Shown one piece after another: positions 8,518 to 17,567 of a stretch of 64,000 nucleotides of DNA. The stretch covers positions 1,087,949-1,151,948 of the forward strand of contig NZ_KI912610.1 in the NCBI RefSeq assembly GCF_000519305.1, given 5' to 3'. Position 1 is the stretch's first letter, and every line of letters starts with the position of its first letter. The stretch is from Mesorhizobium ciceri WSM4083. Its GTDB lineage: Bacteria; Pseudomonadota; Alphaproteobacteria; Rhizobiales; Rhizobiaceae. Below the pieces are notes generated by a model. That model worked only from the letters and a program-made list of their open reading frames with translations. It did not search any database and was not told where the DNA came from. The position numbers and the translations under genes were made by a program.

Positions 8518-9683
8518 CAGACGAAGGGCTTCCCGACCTTGTACTTTTCCGGCACCAGCCGCTTGAGATAGGCCATGCCGGCATCCGACAGCTGATTGAC
8601 ATCGGGCCTCATGAAATCGTCCGGCATGTGGCGTGTCTTGCCGGCGACGTTCTTGAGCGGCACTTTCTTCAGCACCGTTCTGGTGCCGTCATATTGCAGC
8701 GCCACCGAGCCGCCGCCCTGTTCGGCGACGGTGACGGCGAAAGCGCCGGCATCGAAAGCCTCCTGCGCGTCGACCGCGCTGATGGCACCGATATAGCCGC
8801 GCGGCATGTAGCCGAGCGCATCGACGCGGGCCCGCTTGCCGGGCAGGCCTTCCGCCAACGCGCGTTCGAGTGCGGCCGGCAGGTCGCTGCCCGACAACTT
8901 GACGTTGCCGTGCGCGTCGCGCTCGAGCTTGTCCGGCGGCACCAGGCTTTCGACCAGTGCCTTGCCGTCGGCGGTGCTGACGCCTTCCGAAACGGCGACG
9001 ATGCAGCGCTTGTGACGATCGAGCGTGGCGCGGACGTCGTCGATGAAGCCGGCGGCTGAGAATGGGCGCTCGGGCACGTAGATAAGGTGCGGGCCGCTGT
9101 CGGGGTCGAGCTGCCAGGCGGCCGCGGCCGCGGTCAGGAAGCCCGCATGCCGGCCCATGACGATGCCGACATAGATGCCGGGCAGCGCACGAAAATCGAG
9201 ATCGACGGACAGGAAGGCGCCGGCGACGAACTCGGCCGCCGAAATGAAGCCCGGCGTGTGGTCGTTTTCCTCAAGATCATTGTCGATGGTTTTCGGCGCA
9301 TGGACGAAGGCAATCGAGCCGCCGGCGGCGTCGGTCAGGATCTGCTGGGTACCCGACGTGTCGTTGCCGCCGATATAGATGAAGGCGTCGGCGCCGGCCT
9401 TCTTCAGGCCGTTGAGGATGACATCGCAATAGGCGGCGTCGGGCTTGTCGCGGGTCGAGCCGAGGGCGGCGCTCGGTGTGCCGGCAATCAGCCGTAGCCG
9501 ATCCTCGGGGATGGCGGAAAGGTCGACATAATTGCCGTCACGGATGCCGCGCACGCCATGGATCGAGCCCAGCACCTTGGCACCGGGATGCCGCTTGCGG
9601 ATCTCCAGCGTCGCCCCGACAACCGTCTGGTTGATGACGGCGGTTGGGCCGCCGCCCTGCGCGATGACAAACGTTCCAGCCAT
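8517..9683 (-). CDS. pfp: Pyrophosphate-type 6-phosphofructokinase
   Basis: A 388-residue phosphofructokinase. The phosphoryl-donor loop reads GGND at 105-108 and the substrate loop PKTIDND at 130-136. The second D and the K at these two positions are the residues that mark PPi-dependent enzymes (GGDD, PKTIDND), while ATP enzymes have GGDG and PGTIDND. MGRHAGF at 176-182 is also diagnostic. It would interconvert fructose-6-phosphate and fructose-1,6-bisphosphate with PPi, reversibly, in the cytosol. The ATG at 9683 has GGGAG 9-10 nt upstream. N replaces the first D of GGDD, so donor choice should be tested. The MBL gene follows without a gap. Confidence 0.88.
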   Translation of the reverse strand: MAGTFVIAQGGGPTAVINQTVVGATLEIRKRHPGAKVLGSIHGVRGIRDGNYVDLSAIPEDRLRLIAGTPSAALGSTRDKPDAAYCDVILNGLKKAGADAFIYIGGNDTSGTQQILTDAAGGSIAFVHAPKTIDNDLEENDHTPGFISAAEFVAGAFLSVDLDFRALPGIYVGIVMGRHAGFLTAAAAAWQLDPDSGPHLIYVPERPFSAAGFIDDVRATLDRHKRCIVAVSEGVSTADGKALVESLVPPDKLERDAHGNVKLSGSDLPAALERALAEGLPGKRARVDALGYMPRGYIGAISAVDAQEAFDAGAFAVTVAEQGGGSVALQYDGTRTVLKKVPLKNVAGKTRHMPDDFMRPDVNQLSDAGMAYLKRLVPEKYKVGKPFV

Positions 9684-9783
9684 GCTTGATTTCTCCCGGC
9701 GCGATGGTTTTCAAGGCACCTTGGCCTGTCTTGCCGCATCGCGCAACGGGAGTTTCGAGCGGCGCCAACACGCCGCATAAGCG

Positions 9784-10551
9784 TCAGACGACGACGACCG
9801 GATTTTTCTTGGAGACGCGGCTGTAGAGGTCGATGATGTCCTGGTTGATCAGGCGCACGCAGCCCGACGACATCGCCTGACCGATGCTCCACCATTCGGG
9901 CGAGCCGTGGATGCGATAGCCGGTATCCTTGCCGTCCTGGTAGATGTAGAGGGCACGCGCGCCGAGCGGATTGGTGAGGCCGCCGGGCTGTCCGGCCTGC
10001 CACTTCACCAGTTCAGGCTTGCGGGCGATCATCTCCGGCGGCGGCGTCCAGGTCGGCCATTCCCTGCCGTACTGGATGTTGGCGCGGCCGGACCAGCGGA
10101 AACCATCCTTGCCGATGCCGACGCCGTAGCGAATAGCGTCGCCACCCGGCTGGACGAGATAGAGCATGCGCTCCTTGAGATGGACGACGATGGTGCCGGG
10201 CGCCTCGCCTGTCGTGTCGACGACGATCTGGCGGCGGAATTCCGGCTTGACCTTCAGATATGGCACTTCCGGCACATTGAAGCCGCCGTCGGTCAGCCCG
10301 GCATACATGACGCCGGGGCTGGTGATGTTCTTGTCGACGCTGATGCTTGGCCGGATCGGCCGCACGGAACCCGTGGTGACGTCGTCGAGCTCGAGCGCCG
10401 GCAGCCCCAAGCCCGAGGTCGAGCAACCGGCGGCGCTCAGCAGCGCGAGCGCCCCAGCCCCGGACAGGATGGCGCGGCGGGAAAGATGATGATCGTTTTC
10501 GATTGCGTCGCCATTTTGCGGCGGCGTCAAACCTTGCGGCAACTCACGCAT
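9784..10551 (-). CDS. L,D-transpeptidase (YkuD), lipoprotein-like
   Basis: A 255-residue YkuD-domain protein. The active-site segment is HGSPEWW...SSGCVRLIN, with H215 and catalytic C231. These enzymes make 3-3 cross-links in peptidoglycan or attach proteins to it, an important activity in Rhizobiales with polar growth. The N-terminus carries S24-R25-R26-A-I-L, a twin-arginine-like motif, a hydrophobic stretch and a lipobox ending at C43 (LLSAAGC). Export, possibly by Tat, and lipidation are therefore likely. I preferred the ATG at 10551 (AGGG upstream) to an in-frame GTG at 10584. Confidence 0.88.
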   Translation of the reverse strand: MRELPQGLTPPQNGDAIENDHHLSRRAILSGAGALALLSAAGCSTSGLGLPALELDDVTTGSVRPIRPSISVDKNITSPGVMYAGLTDGGFNVPEVPYLKVKPEFRRQIVVDTTGEAPGTIVVHLKERMLYLVQPGGDAIRYGVGIGKDGFRWSGRANIQYGREWPTWTPPPEMIARKPELVKWQAGQPGGLTNPLGARALYIYQDGKDTGYRIHGSPEWWSIGQAMSSGCVRLINQDIIDLYSRVSKKNPVVVV

Positions 10552-10790
10552 ATACCCAGACCCTACGCTGTCGGCGGGAAGCACGGTCCGGCCGGATAGC
10601 GGGCATTTTCATCATTCATGGTTGATAAAGCGTGAAGACCTTGCACAGCCTGCATTTGCGCGTGGCCTTTGGCGATGTTCGACCTTCTTACCTGAGCTTG
10701 AACGAAGGCTGCTGCACAAAAAGACCTCGGCCGGGTCATATTCCCGGCGCCGGCGTTTCCTACTCCTCGAACCATCAGCGAGGGGCCTCC

Positions 10791-10913
10791 ATGTGCAAGA
10801 CCTTAAAAACCGACATCAAGCTTTTTGCCGCTGCCATTGTCGCGGCGGCAACCGTTCTCGGTGCCAATGTCAGCCTGGCCGATACCGTGAGCACGCTGAG
10901 CGGCGCGAACTGA
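10791..10913 (+). CDS. Small secreted peptide, 40 residues, unknown
   Basis: A 40-codon ORF with GAGGGG 6 nt upstream of its ATG. The product is a Lys-containing N-region, a hydrophobic core (LFAAAIVAAATVLGA) and an Ala-rich end (SLADTVSTLSGAN), that is, almost entirely a signal peptide with a short exported tail. It lies alone between the divergently oriented L,D-transpeptidase and the LysE gene. I do not recognise a family. The well-placed SD and sensible signal-peptide composition support a real gene. It could be a small envelope peptide or a decaying remnant. Confidence 0.5.
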   Translation: MCKTLKTDIKLFAAAIVAAATVLGANVSLADTVSTLSGAN

Positions 10914-11009
10914 CACCGATCCGCCGCTGGCGCAGTCAGGGAAATCGCCTCTTTACATTCTCTCGGGCCTAAGGATTTATCCTCTTCTTTAAGCTCAAAG
11001 GAGACGAGC

Positions 11010-11633
11010 ATGTCCTTCGAAAACTGGGCCGCCTTCGCCGCTGCATCGACGATCCTTCTCATCATTCCGGGACCGACCATCCTTCTCGTCGTGTCCTATG
11101 CGCTGGGCCAGGGTTGGCGCACCGCGCTGCCGATGGCCGTCGGCGTGGCGCTGGGCGACTTCACCGCCATGACCTTGTCGATGCTGGGTATCGGCGCGCT
11201 GCTGGCGGCTTCGGCTGGTGTCTTCACCATCCTGAAGCTGATCGGCGCCGGCTATCTGATCTATCTCGGCGTGAAACTGTTTCGCGCCGGCGGCGCGCTG
11301 AAGGCCGAACCACGCACCGACGCGGCCTCATCGGCGAAGATGATGGCGCATGCCTGGCTGGTCACCGCGCTCAACCCGAAAAGCATCACCTTCTTCGTCG
11401 CCTTCCTGCCGCAGTTCCTCGACCAGCACGCCGATTTCTGGACGCAGATGCTGATCTTCGAGACGACCTTCCTGGCACTCGCCTTCGCCAATGCGTTCGG
11501 CTATGCGCTGATCGCCTCACGCGCACGCAACGTGGTGCGCAATCCCAAGGCGATCCGCATCTTCAACCGCACCGGCGGCACGCTGCTGGTCGGTGCCGGC
11601 ATCGCCACGGTGGCGATGCGTTCCAGCAATTAG
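11010..11633 (+). CDS. LysE/RhtB-family amino-acid exporter
   Basis: A 207-residue inner-membrane protein with about six hydrophobic segments. The family hallmark is the N-terminal IIPGPTILLVVSYALGQG region, followed by GVALGDFTAM and IGAGYLIYLGVKLFRAGG. LysE/RhtB proteins export amino acids (lysine, homoserine, threonine) or related metabolites driven by the proton gradient. A strong AAGGAG lies 6-7 nt before the ATG. It is a single gene that ends before a strong palindrome. The exported compound cannot be predicted. Confidence 0.9.
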   Translation: MSFENWAAFAAASTILLIIPGPTILLVVSYALGQGWRTALPMAVGVALGDFTAMTLSMLGIGALLAASAGVFTILKLIGAGYLIYLGVKLFRAGGALKAEPRTDAASSAKMMAHAWLVTALNPKSITFFVAFLPQFLDQHADFWTQMLIFETTFLALAFANAFGYALIASRARNVVRNPKAIRIFNRTGGTLLVGAGIATVAMRSSN

Positions 11634-11645
11634 TCTGTCTTTGTA

Positions 11646-11680
11646 ATCATGATCCCGAAACTGGTTTCCGGGATCATGAT
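11646..11680. repeat. Palindromic intergenic element (ATCATGATCCCG family)
   Basis: Perfect 12-bp arms ATCATGATCCCG (11646-11657) and CGGGATCATGAT (11669-11680) enclose an inner AAAC/GTTT pair. It sits between the convergent LysE and autotransporter genes, where a hairpin could end transcription from both sides, although no long T-run follows. Its form resembles the palindromic elements at 21643 and 48356, whose core is a longer A4-GTGGGAACCGG-T4. Confidence 0.75.
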
Positions 11681-11685
11681 CGGCC

Positions 11686-14475
11686 TTACCATTTGACGTT
11701 GAAGCCCAGATTGCCTTCGAGGATCCGACGCTTGTCGCCGCCGAGATTGGTGGTGTAGTCGCCGGTGGCGAAGACGCTGACCTTGTCCGTCACCTTGGCG
11801 ATCACGCCGCCGCCGAACTCCAACGAGGTCGATCTGCCCTCGGTGGAGATATCGGTGGTGTCGAAATTGACATGGCTCGTGCCGCCGAAATCGTGCCAGA
11901 TGTTCGCCTTGAGGTACGGCTGCAGCGCCATGCCATTGATTGTTGTTTCGCCTTGCAGCCGTGCGCCGAGCCGGCCGGTCACGTTGCCGTCCGTATCGAA
12001 GGAAACCGAAGCAAAGCGGTCCGACGCATCGTCGAGCGACAGTTGCTGCCAGACCAGTTGCGCCTGCGGTTCAAGTGTCCAGCCTTGCCCCAGCGCGATG
12101 GGATAGCCGCCTTCCAGCGAAGCGGTGACGCCGGTGCCGCCGACGTCGATGCCGATGTCGCGCGACGATGTTGCGTTGCCGCCGAAGAAGGTGGCCATGA
12201 GGACGCCGTCCAAGTACCAGCCACCCTGACCGATCCGGGTCCAGTAGCCGCCGACGCTGGTGCCGTTGATATCCATGCTGCCGACGGACAGATTGTCCCA
12301 GCCCAGCGCCTGGCCGCGCACGTCGCCATTCATGCTGGCATAGGCGACGAACAGGCCGGCGCGATCGGTCTGGCCCGACGCGGTTTCGCGGCCGAACAGA
12401 TCGAAGCCCGCCTGGAGGCCGAACAGGGTGCCGTCGAAGGACGGCGATACCGTTCCTGAATACGCCATCTTGCTGTCCTGGCCGAAGATGCGGCCCCAGA
12501 CCGGCGACAGCTCGGTGTTCGACAACAGGCTCTGCTCGCCGCGCCGTTCGTGGAAGGTGCCGAGCGTCGTCATCGCCAGATGTTCGGCGACCGGGGGCAA
12601 GGCGGAATAGACCGGAACCTCGATGCGATAGAGCAGGATCTCCTCGCCCGCCGCCGGTGTCGGCAGGTCGGGCACATCCGTTGGCACCACCGGCGGCGGA
12701 GGGGGCGGATCCGCAACTGGTGCCGGCGGTGGTGCCGGCGGTGTCGCGGGCGGCGGATCGGTCGGCACGACCGGCGGCGCCGGATCAACCGGATCGGGGT
12801 CGCCGGGCGTGGATTCCGGCGGAGGCGGCGGCGCAGGGTCGATGGGCGGTGGTGGCGGCGGTTCGGCCGCCGGCGGCTCAGGTTCCGGCGGCGCAGTAGG
12901 TTCCAGCACCGGCGGGGCTGCGGCCGGCGGGGCCGGCGTGTTCAGCGTCGAGCGCAGGTACCAGTTCTCCTCGCTGCCGGCGCTGACACCGCCCTTGAAC
13001 AGATAATATTCAAAGGCACCGGCGGCGACCGGGGCGTCGAGCGCGAATGTCGTGGCGCCCGAGGTGGCACCGTTGATTGCCTGGACGACCATGATGCCGT
13101 CCTGCGTGGTCGCAGCCCCCGCGCCGCCGAGATTGACCACCGAGATGCCGGTCGAACCGGAAGCCGTTCCGCTCGACAGGACCAACTTGTCGGATGCGGA
13201 GGAATCGTCACCGAGCTCGGTCTGGATAAGCAGCAGGCCACCCAGGCCGACATAATTGCCCGAAATCGTCAGGCTGTCGGTGGCGCCGGTGCCGCCATTG
13301 GTCAGGTCGATGCGTCCGGCATTGGTGACCTGCGCCAACTGGCCTGCCGTAAAGGCCTGGATCGCTGCGTTGAAACCACCGCCATAGAGCGTGCTTGCGG
13401 CATCGACACTGAGCGAACCCGTGCCGGTGCCGGTGCCGCCGAGCACCAGATTGCCGTCGAGCGTCAGCTCGGTGTCATTGGTGGCGTCGATGCTCTCCCA
13501 GTTCTGGAGCCGGCTGACCCCATCCAGTTTGACGTTGTCCAGGGTCAGCGCATCGGTGCCGGCACCACCTGAAATGGCGTCCGTGGCACCGAGATTGGCG
13601 TTGGTGAGGTTGCTGAGCTTGGCGGTGTCGTTATCGCCGCCGAGATCGACGGAACCATAGATGATGCCGCCACCGTTCCAGACGAAACTGTCGGCGCCGA
13701 AGCTCATCAGTATATCGCCACCGACCGTGCCGCCGGTGACCGTGACGCTGTCATCGCCGCCGCTGACGCTGATGTTGCCGCCGATGGTGCCGCCCGACAG
13801 GATGATCGTGTCCTTGTCGAAGCCGGTGACGAGGTTGCGGTCGATGGTGCCGCCGGACATGTTGAAGTAGTTCTGGTCGAGCTTCATGTTGACGCGGCCG
13901 ATGCGGCCACCGGTCATCACGGCGCGGTCGCCGTCGTCGAAGAAATCGACGATGCGTCCGCCGGTCATGGTGAAGGTGTCGAGGCCGTCGCCCTGGTTGA
14001 GCGAGCCGATCTGGCCGCCGCTCATGTTGAAGTCGTCGATGCCGGCGCCCTGCTGGACATTGCCGCCGACGGTACCCGCGCCAATGGTGAAGAAATCCGT
14101 GCCGCCGCCCTGATCGACGGTGCCGGTGATGGTGCCGGACTGCATGTCGATGCGGTCCGTGCCGAGACCAAAGGTGACGTTGCCTGATATCTGCCCGGTG
14201 CCGCCGGCGGGAAAATTCAGCGTGTTATCGCCATCGGCATCGGTGAGGCTGCCGCCCGAGTCGCCGCTATCGCAGGTGTAGACGGTGTTTCCGGCGATTG
14301 GGCCCAGCACGCATGCGGCAAACGCAGCTGAATTGGGCAACAACGCAAAGGCCGTAGTTGAGAAGATGCTAATAAGCCAAGGGTGTAGCGGATGCGACTT
14401 TCGCCGTAGCGAAGCAACTGTCACCTGCGCGTCCTCCGAACGACTGTTCGGAAGCGAGTTCTTCATATGCCGCAT
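11686..14475 (-). CDS. Autotransporter with repeat passenger, Pro-rich linker and beta-barrel
   Basis: A 929-residue type Va secreted protein. A long signal peptide (about residues 1-53, ending SAAFA) follows the start I chose at 14475, which has GAGAGGGG 5-6 nt upstream. Residues about 108-295 contain some eight to ten degenerate repeats of roughly 20 residues with the pattern TGGxIxGxxxxGxGxDxF, expected to fold as a beta-helix or beta-solenoid. A Pro/Ala/Glu/Asp linker covers about 508-611. The last 290 residues look like an autotransporter beta-barrel, ending in an aromatic residue (FNVKW). It should be displayed on or released from the outer membrane. An adhesin role is inferred. No protease motif was seen in the passenger. 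Confidence 0.87.
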   Translation of the reverse strand: MRHMKNSLPNSRSEDAQVTVASLRRKSHPLHPWLISIFSTTAFALLPNSAAFAACVLGPIAGNTVYTCDSGDSGGSLTDADGDNTLNFPAGGTGQISGNVTFGLGTDRIDMQSGTITGTVDQGGGTDFFTIGAGTVGGNVQQGAGIDDFNMSGGQIGSLNQGDGLDTFTMTGGRIVDFFDDGDRAVMTGGRIGRVNMKLDQNYFNMSGGTIDRNLVTGFDKDTIILSGGTIGGNISVSGGDDSVTVTGGTVGGDILMSFGADSFVWNGGGIIYGSVDLGGDNDTAKLSNLTNANLGATDAISGGAGTDALTLDNVKLDGVSRLQNWESIDATNDTELTLDGNLVLGGTGTGTGSLSVDAASTLYGGGFNAAIQAFTAGQLAQVTNAGRIDLTNGGTGATDSLTISGNYVGLGGLLLIQTELGDDSSASDKLVLSSGTASGSTGISVVNLGGAGAATTQDGIMVVQAINGATSGATTFALDAPVAAGAFEYYLFKGGVSAGSEENWYLRSTLNTPAPPAAAPPVLEPTAPPEPEPPAAEPPPPPPIDPAPPPPPESTPGDPDPVDPAPPVVPTDPPPATPPAPPPAPVADPPPPPPVVPTDVPDLPTPAAGEEILLYRIEVPVYSALPPVAEHLAMTTLGTFHERRGEQSLLSNTELSPVWGRIFGQDSKMAYSGTVSPSFDGTLFGLQAGFDLFGRETASGQTDRAGLFVAYASMNGDVRGQALGWDNLSVGSMDINGTSVGGYWTRIGQGGWYLDGVLMATFFGGNATSSRDIGIDVGGTGVTASLEGGYPIALGQGWTLEPQAQLVWQQLSLDDASDRFASVSFDTDGNVTGRLGARLQGETTINGMALQPYLKANIWHDFGGTSHVNFDTTDISTEGRSTSLEFGGGVIAKVTDKVSVFATGDYTTNLGGDKRRILEGNLGFNVKW

Positions 14476-14701
14476 CGCGTCCCCTCTCGATTCGCGATTT
14501 CCAGCCCCCGCCAGCCGCCGCAATGAAGACACAATTCATTCAATTTTACAAAGCCTAATCTGCTCCTCATGGTTGCTAAACTGCAAAGACTACTGAAATG
14601 GTCTGGCGCAACGCGCGTTTGGCGTGTCGTGGACCATGCTTTAGGATCGATTTGGGCCGAAGGGATCGAGGGCCCGTCACAGGTCGATGAAAGGACATCG
14701 C

Positions 14702-16024
14702 ATGGCAATCAGGGACGCATTCGGCCTGACGCTTTCGGGTGCAACGGAGGCGGGGCTCGCCCCCTACAGCCAGGCGGTGCGCGAACTGCAGTGCTTCATC
14801 GGCGATCCCGTGGCGTCCATCGACCACGCCATCGCGGAAGATCCCGGCTTCGTCATGGCTCATGTCTTCAAGGGATATCTGTTCGGCCTCGCCACCGAGC
14901 GGGAGGCGACGGCCGTGGCCAAGGCTTGCCATGAGGCCGCACTGCCGCTTGCCGCGACCACGCGCGAGCAAGCGCATGTCTCGGCCCTTGGCCATCTCGC
15001 CAACGGACGCTGGCATGAGGCCAGCCGCGTTCTCGAAGATATCACCATCGAGACCCCGCGCGACGGGCTGGCGCTGCAGGTCGGCCACCAGATCGATTTC
15101 TTCACCGGCAATGCCCGCATGCTGCGCGACCGCATCGCTCGCGCCCTGCCATCCTGGCAAAGCGGCATGCCCGGCTACCACGCCATGCTCGGCATGCAGG
15201 CCTTCGGGCTGGAGGAGATGGGTGACTATGTCAGGGCCGAACAGCTTGGCCGCGCGGCAGTCGACATCGAGCCGCGCGACGGCTGGGCGCAGCACGCCGT
15301 CGCCCATGTCATGGAAATGCAAAGCCGGCAAAGGGATGGCATTGCCTGGATGCAGGCGAACCCGGAAGCGTGGACAAGGGAGAGCTTCCTGCAGGTCCAC
15401 AATTGGTGGCACCTGGCGCTGTTCCACTATGATCTCGGCGAGACCGACGCGGTGCTGGCCCTCTATGACGGCCCAATCTACAGCGTGCAATCGACGATGG
15501 CGCTCAACATGGTCGATGCCTCGGCAGTCCTGTGGCGGCTCGCCCTCGGCGGCATCAATGTCGGCGACCGCTGGGCGGCGCTCGCCGCCAATTGGCACAA
15601 GGCCGGCGCTGGCAATTATGCCTTCAACGATGCCCACGCGATGATGGCGTTTGTCGGTGCAGGGTTCGATGCGCCGGCCCTCGCTTTGCTCGAGGCGCAG
15701 CGCGAGGCCATGCGTGGCAGCGACGACAATGCGGCTTTCACGCGGGATGTCGGCCATCCGCTGACGCTCGCCATCAAGGCGTTCGGTGAGGGCCGCTATA
15801 CCGAGACCGTGCGCCTGATCCGGCCGATCCGGGCGATCGCTCATCGTTTCGGCGGCAGCCACGCCCAACGCGATGTTATCGACCTGACGCTGATCGAGGC
15901 AGCGTTGCGCGCCGGTGACGGTGCGCTGGCCAGGGCGCTCACGGCGGAACGCTCGATGGCGCGGTCCGACAGTCCGCTGTCAGCGCTGTTTGTGCGACGC
16001 GCCGCCGATTTGTCGGAGAATTGA
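14702..16024 (+). CDS. TTC38-like tetratricopeptide protein
   Basis: A 440-residue soluble protein resembling the tetratricopeptide repeat protein 38 family: helical hairpins throughout, with conserved segments VMAHVFKGYLFGLAT, WAQHAVAHVMEM and VHNWWHLALFHYDLG. The family is widespread in bacteria and animals without an established biochemical function. The start at 14702 has AAAGGA 6 nt upstream and is preferred to an ATG at 14687 that lacks one. The gene is divergent from the autotransporter and is followed by an intrinsic-terminator-like hairpin. Confidence 0.8.
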   Translation: MAIRDAFGLTLSGATEAGLAPYSQAVRELQCFIGDPVASIDHAIAEDPGFVMAHVFKGYLFGLATEREATAVAKACHEAALPLAATTREQAHVSALGHLANGRWHEASRVLEDITIETPRDGLALQVGHQIDFFTGNARMLRDRIARALPSWQSGMPGYHAMLGMQAFGLEEMGDYVRAEQLGRAAVDIEPRDGWAQHAVAHVMEMQSRQRDGIAWMQANPEAWTRESFLQVHNWWHLALFHYDLGETDAVLALYDGPIYSVQSTMALNMVDASAVLWRLALGGINVGDRWAALAANWHKAGAGNYAFNDAHAMMAFVGAGFDAPALALLEAQREAMRGSDDNAAFTRDVGHPLTLAIKAFGEGRYTETVRLIRPIRAIAHRFGGSHAQRDVIDLTLIEAALRAGDGALARALTAERSMARSDSPLSALFVRRAADLSEN

Positions 16025-16044
16025 CCCGAAGCGGATCTTGTTTT

Positions 16045-16069
16045 AAAAACTGGCCAAGCCAGATTTTTT
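16045..16069 (+). terminator. Intrinsic terminator after the TTC38-like gene
   Basis: CTGGC (16050-16054), loop CAA and GCCAG (16058-16062) are followed by A and six T. The A-run before the stem can pair with the T-run to extend it. It lies 20 nt after the stop codon, in the right orientation to separate this gene from xylB. Confidence 0.6.
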
Positions 16070-16106
16070 CGAGCCCCGAAAAAATTAACTGGCGTGGGAG
16101 GAAGAC

Positions 16107-17561
16107 ATGTATCTGGGCCTCGATCTCGGGACGTCGGGCGTCAAGGCGCTGCTGATCGATGCCGGGCAAACCGTCATCGGTTCCGGCCATGCGTCGATCG
16201 ACGTGTCGCGGCCGCATCCCGGCTGGTCGGAACAAAACCCGGACAACTGGATCCGCGCCTGCGAAGAGGCGATTGCCGACCTCAGGGCCAGGCATCCAAA
16301 AGAGTTCGCCGCGGTCAAGGGCATCGGCCTGTCCGGCCACATGCATGGCGCCACGCTGCTCGATCCCGCCGATAAGGTGCTGCGCCCCTGCATCCTGTGG
16401 AACGACACGCGCAGCCATGCCGAGGCGGCCGTCCTCGATGCCGATCCGCGCTTCCGCGCCCTGACCGGCAACATCGTCTTTCCCGGTTTCACCGCGCCGA
16501 AACTTGCCTGGGTGAAAAACAACGAACCCGCTGTCTTCGCCAAGGTCGCAAAAGTGCTGCTGCCCAAGGATTTCCTGCGGCTCTGGCTTTCGGGCGAACA
16601 CATTTCGGAAATGTCGGATTCTGCCGGCACGTCCTGGCTCGATGTCGGCAAGCGGCGCTGGAGCGCGGACCTGCTCGCGGCGACATCGCTCGACGAAAAG
16701 CAGATGCCGTCACTGGTCGAGGGTACGCAGAAGGCAGGTGCGCTGCGCAGCGAATTGGCCTCGAAATGGGGCGTCCAGGCCGGCATTCCGATCGCCGGCG
16801 GCGCCGGCGACAATGCGGCCTCGGCCTGCGGCATGGGCACGGTCGGCGCCGGCCACGCTTTCGTCTCGCTCGGCACGTCGGGCGTGCTGTTTGCCGCCAA
16901 CGCTTCCTACCTGCCCAACCCGGCAAGTGCCGTGCATACCTTCTGCCACGCGCTTCCGAACACCTGGCATCAGATGGGCGTCATCCTGTCGGCAACCGAT
17001 TCGCTCAACTGGCTGTCCGAAATCACCGGGAAGAGCGCCGGGGAGTTGACCGCCGAGCTCGGCGATACCTTGAAGACGCCCAGCGGCGTGTCCTTCCTGC
17101 CTTATCTCTCGGGTGAGCGCACACCCTACAATGATTCCGCCATTCGCGGCGCGTTCACCGGGCTGGCGCATGAATCGAGCCGTGCCGTGCTTACCCAGGC
17201 CGTGCTGGAGGGTGTAGCCTTTGCCTTCCGCGACAGCCTCGAAGCCCTGGCCACGGCCGGCACCAGCTTGACGCGGGTGACGGCGATCGGCGGCGGCTCG
17301 CGCTCGCGTTACTGGTTGAAGGCGATTGCCACCGCGCTGCAGGTACCGGTGGATATTCCGGCAGACGGCGATTTCGGCGCTGCTTTTGGTGCGGCGCGGC
17401 TTGGGTTGATCGCGGCGACCGGTGCCGATCCGCTTGAAATCTGTAGGGCACCGAGGACCGACGCCACGATCGAACCGGACGCGGCGCTCGGCGGCGTCTA
17501 TGCCGATGCCTATCAGCGCTACCGGGCGCTGTACCCGGCAATCAAGGTCGCCACGGCGTGA
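16107..17561 (+). CDS. xylB: Xylulokinase
   Basis: A 484-residue FGGY-family sugar kinase that phosphorylates D-xylulose to xylulose-5-phosphate with ATP for entry into the pentose phosphate pathway. The N-terminus YLGLDLGTSGVKALL is the phosphate-1 motif, MHGATLLD is the substrate-binding segment, the catalytic aspartate is in GGAGDNAASACG (about residue 236), and GGGSRSRYW is the adenosine region. Length fits XylB. An excellent GGAGGA lies 5 nt before the ATG. xylA is 0.7 kb downstream in the same direction, with an opposing gene and a repeat between them, which indicates xylose use. Confidence 0.95.
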   Translation: MYLGLDLGTSGVKALLIDAGQTVIGSGHASIDVSRPHPGWSEQNPDNWIRACEEAIADLRARHPKEFAAVKGIGLSGHMHGATLLDPADKVLRPCILWNDTRSHAEAAVLDADPRFRALTGNIVFPGFTAPKLAWVKNNEPAVFAKVAKVLLPKDFLRLWLSGEHISEMSDSAGTSWLDVGKRRWSADLLAATSLDEKQMPSLVEGTQKAGALRSELASKWGVQAGIPIAGGAGDNAASACGMGTVGAGHAFVSLGTSGVLFAANASYLPNPASAVHTFCHALPNTWHQMGVILSATDSLNWLSEITGKSAGELTAELGDTLKTPSGVSFLPYLSGERTPYNDSAIRGAFTGLAHESSRAVLTQAVLEGVAFAFRDSLEALATAGTSLTRVTAIGGGSRSRYWLKAIATALQVPVDIPADGDFGAAFGAARLGLIAATGADPLEICRAPRTDATIEPDAALGGVYADAYQRYRALYPAIKVATA

Positions 17562-17567
17562 GTCAGT

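Noticed and set aside
12550..13572. 340-codon Arg/Gly-rich plus-strand frame
   Set aside because: Mirror of the Pro-rich linker and repeats of the autotransporter; low-complexity composition.
13590..14150. Repetitive DNA suggesting a CRISPR array
   Set aside because: The repetition is at the protein level with degenerate 60-bp units inside an open frame; no identical repeats with unique spacers.
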